DNA of 6,723 nucleotides from Bacteroidota bacterium (lineage in GTDB: Bacteria > Bacteroidota > Bacteroidia > Flavobacteriales > Weeksellaceae). The stretch covers positions 1-6,723 of the forward strand of contig JAEWHB010000203.1 in assembly GCA_023388015.1 (NCBI GenBank). Reading direction: 5' to 3'. The notes below the pieces were generated by a model that was not told the DNA's origin, did no database searches, and saw nothing but the letters and a program-made list of their open reading frames with translations. Of the stretch, positions 4,023 to 6,723 are shown piece by piece. A program made the position numbers and the translations under genes. Positions within the stretch are counted from its first letter, which is position 1. The number at the start of each line of letters is the position of its first letter.

Positions 4023-6723
4023 TCAGTTGGAGGGAATTTCTTCCTCTTTTGTTTGTGGCAATAAAACACGGAGTTTTTCCATAGCCTTTTCCACCGATTT
4101 CACTTCTTCAAAACGAAGCATCAAAGTATTTTCTTCACCTTTCGATTTCGATGGTTTTTCTTTAAAAGTCGCCAACCTCGGATTTTGATGAAGTGTAGAA
4201 ATGATATTTTGGAATTTGGAAGACTGAAAATAATCGGATTGGGGTTTGCTGATGAAATACGCCAACATCACGCCTTTTTTCAGGACAATTCGTTCAAATC
4301 CCAATTCTTTTGCCATCCATTTCAGGCGCATACTTTCCAGCAAATTGGAAACTTCTTTCGGATATTCCCCAAATCGGTCTATCAAATTATTTTCAAACTG
4401 ATTCAGTGCAATGACATCCTCATTTCCGGCCAGTTCGTTGTAAAGTGCCAAACGTTCTTCCACATTGTTGACATAATCATCCGGAATTAAAATCTGCAAA
4501 TCTGTATCAATCTGAATATCTGAAACATAGACTTTATCATCCGGATTTTGTTCTTCAAATAAATCTTTGAAATCGGTTTCCTTTAATTCTTCTATCGCTT
4601 CATTCAGAATTTTCTGATACGTATCAAATCCGATTTCCGATATAAATCCGGACTGTTCCGCTCCCAACATATTTCCGGCTCCACGAATCTCCAAATCCTT
4701 CATCGCTATGTTAAATCCTGAACCCAAATCGGAGAATTGTTCAATGGCCTGCAAACGTTTTCGGGCTTCATTGGTCAAGGCCGAAACAGGTGGCGAAATC
4801 AGATAACAAAAGGCTTTTCGGTTGCTGCGCCCCACACGTCCTCGCATTTGGTGCAAATCGGCCAATCCGAAATTCTGCGCATCTCCAATCAAAATGGTAT
4901 TCGCATTCGGCACGTCCAATCCGTTTTCTACAATCGTAGTGGAAACCAAAACATCGAACTTTCCTTCCATAAAATCCAGAATGACTTTTTCGAGCTCATC
5001 GCCTTTCATCTGTCCATGACCGGTAGCAATTTTCGCATCGGGAACCAATCTTTGGATCATTCCGGCGATTTCCTTTAAAGTTTCAATCCGATTGTGAATA
5101 AAGAAAACCTGTCCGCCGCGTTGCAATTCATAGAAAATCGCATCACGGATTTGCTCTTCGTTAAATCCAATTAATTGCGTTTCAATCGGTTGTCGGTTCG
5201 GTGGCGGCGTTTTGATAATCGACAAATCACGGGCTGCCATCAGTGAAAACTGCAAAGTTCTCGGAATCGGCGTTGCCGTCAAAGTCAGCGTATCCACATT
5301 GGAGCGAAGCGTCTTCAATTTATCCTTCACACCAACTCCAAATTTATGTTCTTCATCAACGATTAACAATCCTAAATCTTTGTATTTCACATCTTTATTG
5401 ACCAATTGATGCGTGCCGATGATGATATCAATTTTGCCTTCGGCTAATTTTTCAAGAATTTCTTTTTTCTGCTTTGCCGATTTAAATCGGTTCAGATAAG
5501 CCACCGTTACCGGCATATCTTTCAGTCTTTCCGAAAAAGTTTTGAAATGCTGAAACGCCAAAATAGTTGTAGGAACCAAAATCGCGGTTTGTTTCCCATC
5601 GGCAGCAGCTTTGAACGCCGCCCGAATCGCTACTTCAGTTTTCCCGAAACCAACGTCCCCGCAGACCAATCGATCCATCGAACGTTCACTTTCCATATCG
5701 GCCTTCACATCATTAGTCGCTTTCAACTGATCGGGCGTATCTTCATAAATGAAAGATGCTTCGAGCTCGTTTTGTAAATAACTATCAGGCGTAAACTGAA
5801 AACCTTTCTGTGTACGGCGTTTCGCATATAATTTAATCAAATCAAAAGCCACTTCTTTGACTTTCGTTTTGGTTTTGTTTTTTAAATTTCTCCAAGCCGG
5901 CGAACCCAATTTATTGATTTTCGGTTCGGCTCCGTCTTTTCCGGTGAATTTCGCGATTTTATGCAGCGAATGAATGCTCACGTACAGAATATCATTGTCG
6001 CGATACACCAATTTGATCGCTTCCTGCTTACTTCCCTGCACATCAATTTTTACCAATCCCGCAAATTTCCCGACGCCGTGATCGATGTGCGTCACATAAT
6101 CTCCTATTTGAAGCGAAGTCAATTCTTTTAATGTAATCGCTTCCTTTTTGGCAAAGGAATTCCGAAGATTGAATTTATGGTAACGCTCAAAAATCTGATG
6201 GTCGGTGAAACAAGTGATTTTCAGATCATCATCGACAAAACCCTGATGAACCGAACCGATGACCGGAACGAATTTGACTTCTTTATCTATGTCTTCAAAA
6301 ATATCGTGAAAACGCTGAACTTGCTTTTCACCCGAACAAAACAGATAATTCGTATAACCTTCTTCGGTTTTTGAATGAAACTCTTCAGCCAACAAATCAA
6401 ATTGTTTGTTGAAAGAAGGCTGAGGTTTTTGGTTGATTTTGAATTCGACTGAATCGTCAAAATAAGGCGACATAGAAAATTCAATGACCGGAAATTTCTT
6501 CAATCCCGATTTGAATTCGATTTCATCCAGAAATAATTCTTTGGGCGAAGCATGTTTGATTTCGCCGGAAAGTTTTTGGAAAGATTCGGCTGCGAGATTG
6601 AAATTCCGATAAATCGCCGATTGGATGATGTTCAGGTTTTTGGCTACCACAACGGTTTTCTCAGAAATATATTCCAGAAAACTTTCACGCGAGTCGGATG
6701 TGAATTTGTTTTCTAAGTTGGGA
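4023..6723 (-). CDS. mfd: Transcription-repair coupling factor Mfd, N-terminus beyond window
   Basis: Mfd uses ATP to push stalled RNA polymerase off damaged DNA and recruits UvrA for excision repair. Numbering from the GTG at 6648-6650, the order is: a region linking to the UvrB-like module (1-170); the RNA polymerase interaction domain, GDYVTHIDHGVGKF (183-196); helicase motifs GDVGFGKTE (331-339, Walker A K337), DEEH (432-435), TATPIPRTL (458-466), GHGQM (544-548), TTIVENGLDVPNANT (571-585) and QMRGRVGRSNR (601-611); then the C-terminal TRCF domain (about 706-800, with YVSDIQIDTDLQILIPDDY). The frame stays open for 24 more codons past that GTG, reading FLEYISEKTV just before it, so this GTG is not the start. 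About 899 residues are visible; family proteins have about 1,100-1,150, so roughly the first 200-270, including most of the UvrB-like module, are outside. All motifs look intact. No other gene is co-directional immediately downstream. Confidence 0.97.
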   Translation of the reverse strand, partial: PNLENKFTSDSRESFLEYISEKTVVVAKNLNIIQSAIYRNFNLAAESFQKLSGEIKHASPKELFLDEIEFKSGLKKFPVIEFSMSPYFDDSVEFKINQKPQPSFNKQFDLLAEEFHSKTEEGYTNYLFCSGEKQVQRFHDIFEDIDKEVKFVPVIGSVHQGFVDDDLKITCFTDHQIFERYHKFNLRNSFAKKEAITLKELTSLQIGDYVTHIDHGVGKFAGLVKIDVQGSKQEAIKLVYRDNDILYVSIHSLHKIAKFTGKDGAEPKINKLGSPAWRNLKNKTKTKVKEVAFDLIKLYAKRRTQKGFQFTPDSYLQNELEASFIYEDTPDQLKATNDVKADMESERSMDRLVCGDVGFGKTEVAIRAAFKAAADGKQTAILVPTTILAFQHFKTFSERLKDMPVTVAYLNRFKSAKQKKEILEKLAEGKIDIIIGTHQLVNKDVKYKDLGLLIVDEEHKFGVGVKDKLKTLRSNVDTLTLTATPIPRTLQFSLMAARDLSIIKTPPPNRQPIETQLIGFNEEQIRDAIFYELQRGGQVFFIHNRIETLKEIAGMIQRLVPDAKIATGHGQMKGDELEKVILDFMEGKFDVLVSTTIVENGLDVPNANTILIGDAQNFGLADLHQMRGRVGRSNRKAFCYLISPPVSALTNEARKRLQAIEQFSDLGSGFNIAMKDLEIRGAGNMLGAEQSGFISEIGFDTYQKILNEAIEELKETDFKDLFEEQNPDDKVYVSDIQIDTDLQILIPDDYVNNVEERLALYNELAGNEDVIALNQFENNLIDRFGEYPKEVSNLLESMRLKWMAKELGFERIVLKKGVMLAYFISKPQSDYFQSSKFQNIISTLHQNPRLATFKEKPSKSKGEENTLMLRFEEVKSVEKAMEKLRVLLPQTKEEEIPSN

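Noticed and set aside
6648..6650. GTG as the start codon of mfd
   Set aside because: The frame continues open to the window edge and the extra 24 codons look like Mfd, so the true start is outside.
1..6723. CRISPR array, tRNA, rRNA or insertion sequence
   Set aside because: No regularly spaced direct repeats, cloverleaf-like segments, rRNA sequence or transposase motifs were seen on either strand.

Overview
The window looks like a chromosomal segment of a Bacteroidota bacterium, most likely a flavobacterium. Pointers are an AT-leaning genome, secreted proteins whose signal peptides end in GFSQ or AFGQ, a BlaI/M56 regulatory pair, a promoter of the Bacteroidota TTTG / TAnnTTTG type, and A-rich rather than Shine-Dalgarno-like leaders. 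I cannot name the genus.

Layout from left to right. 1-1490: a BlaI-type repressor gene (minus strand, GTG start) overlaps by one base the start of an M56/BlaR1-type membrane metalloprotease gene that runs off the left edge. Its control region (1502-1546) has a TACA-AA-TGTA operator lying directly on the promoter -7 box, so the pair is probably self-repressed. 1560-3110: a markedly AT-rich block with one unrecognised secreted-protein gene (minus) and a long non-coding leader holding two adjacent hairpins. 3112-3405: the 5' remnant of a beta-lactamase-fold serine hydrolase (minus), cut off just after its SxxK motif and probably also frameshifted in its signal peptide. 3406-3610: a gene-free stretch with a near-perfect 33-bp palindrome and a cluster of AATGTTAA-like boxes. 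3611-3988: a small exported protein with a TonB C-terminal-like domain (plus). 3989-4022: a short hairpin between convergent genes. 4023-6723: most of mfd, the transcription-repair coupling factor (minus), whose N-terminus lies beyond the right edge.

The ordinary parts are mfd and the BlaI/M56 pair. The unusual part is the middle: a foreign-looking single-gene block sits exactly where the serine hydrolase is broken. Hand counts on single 60-base lines gave about 27-30% GC in the block, about 38-40% in the flanking blaI, M56 and hydrolase remnant, and 42-52% in mfd. This fits insertion of a small gene cassette, or an insertion plus deletion, between blaI and the hydrolase. No integrase, transposase or CRISPR is visible, so the mechanism is open.
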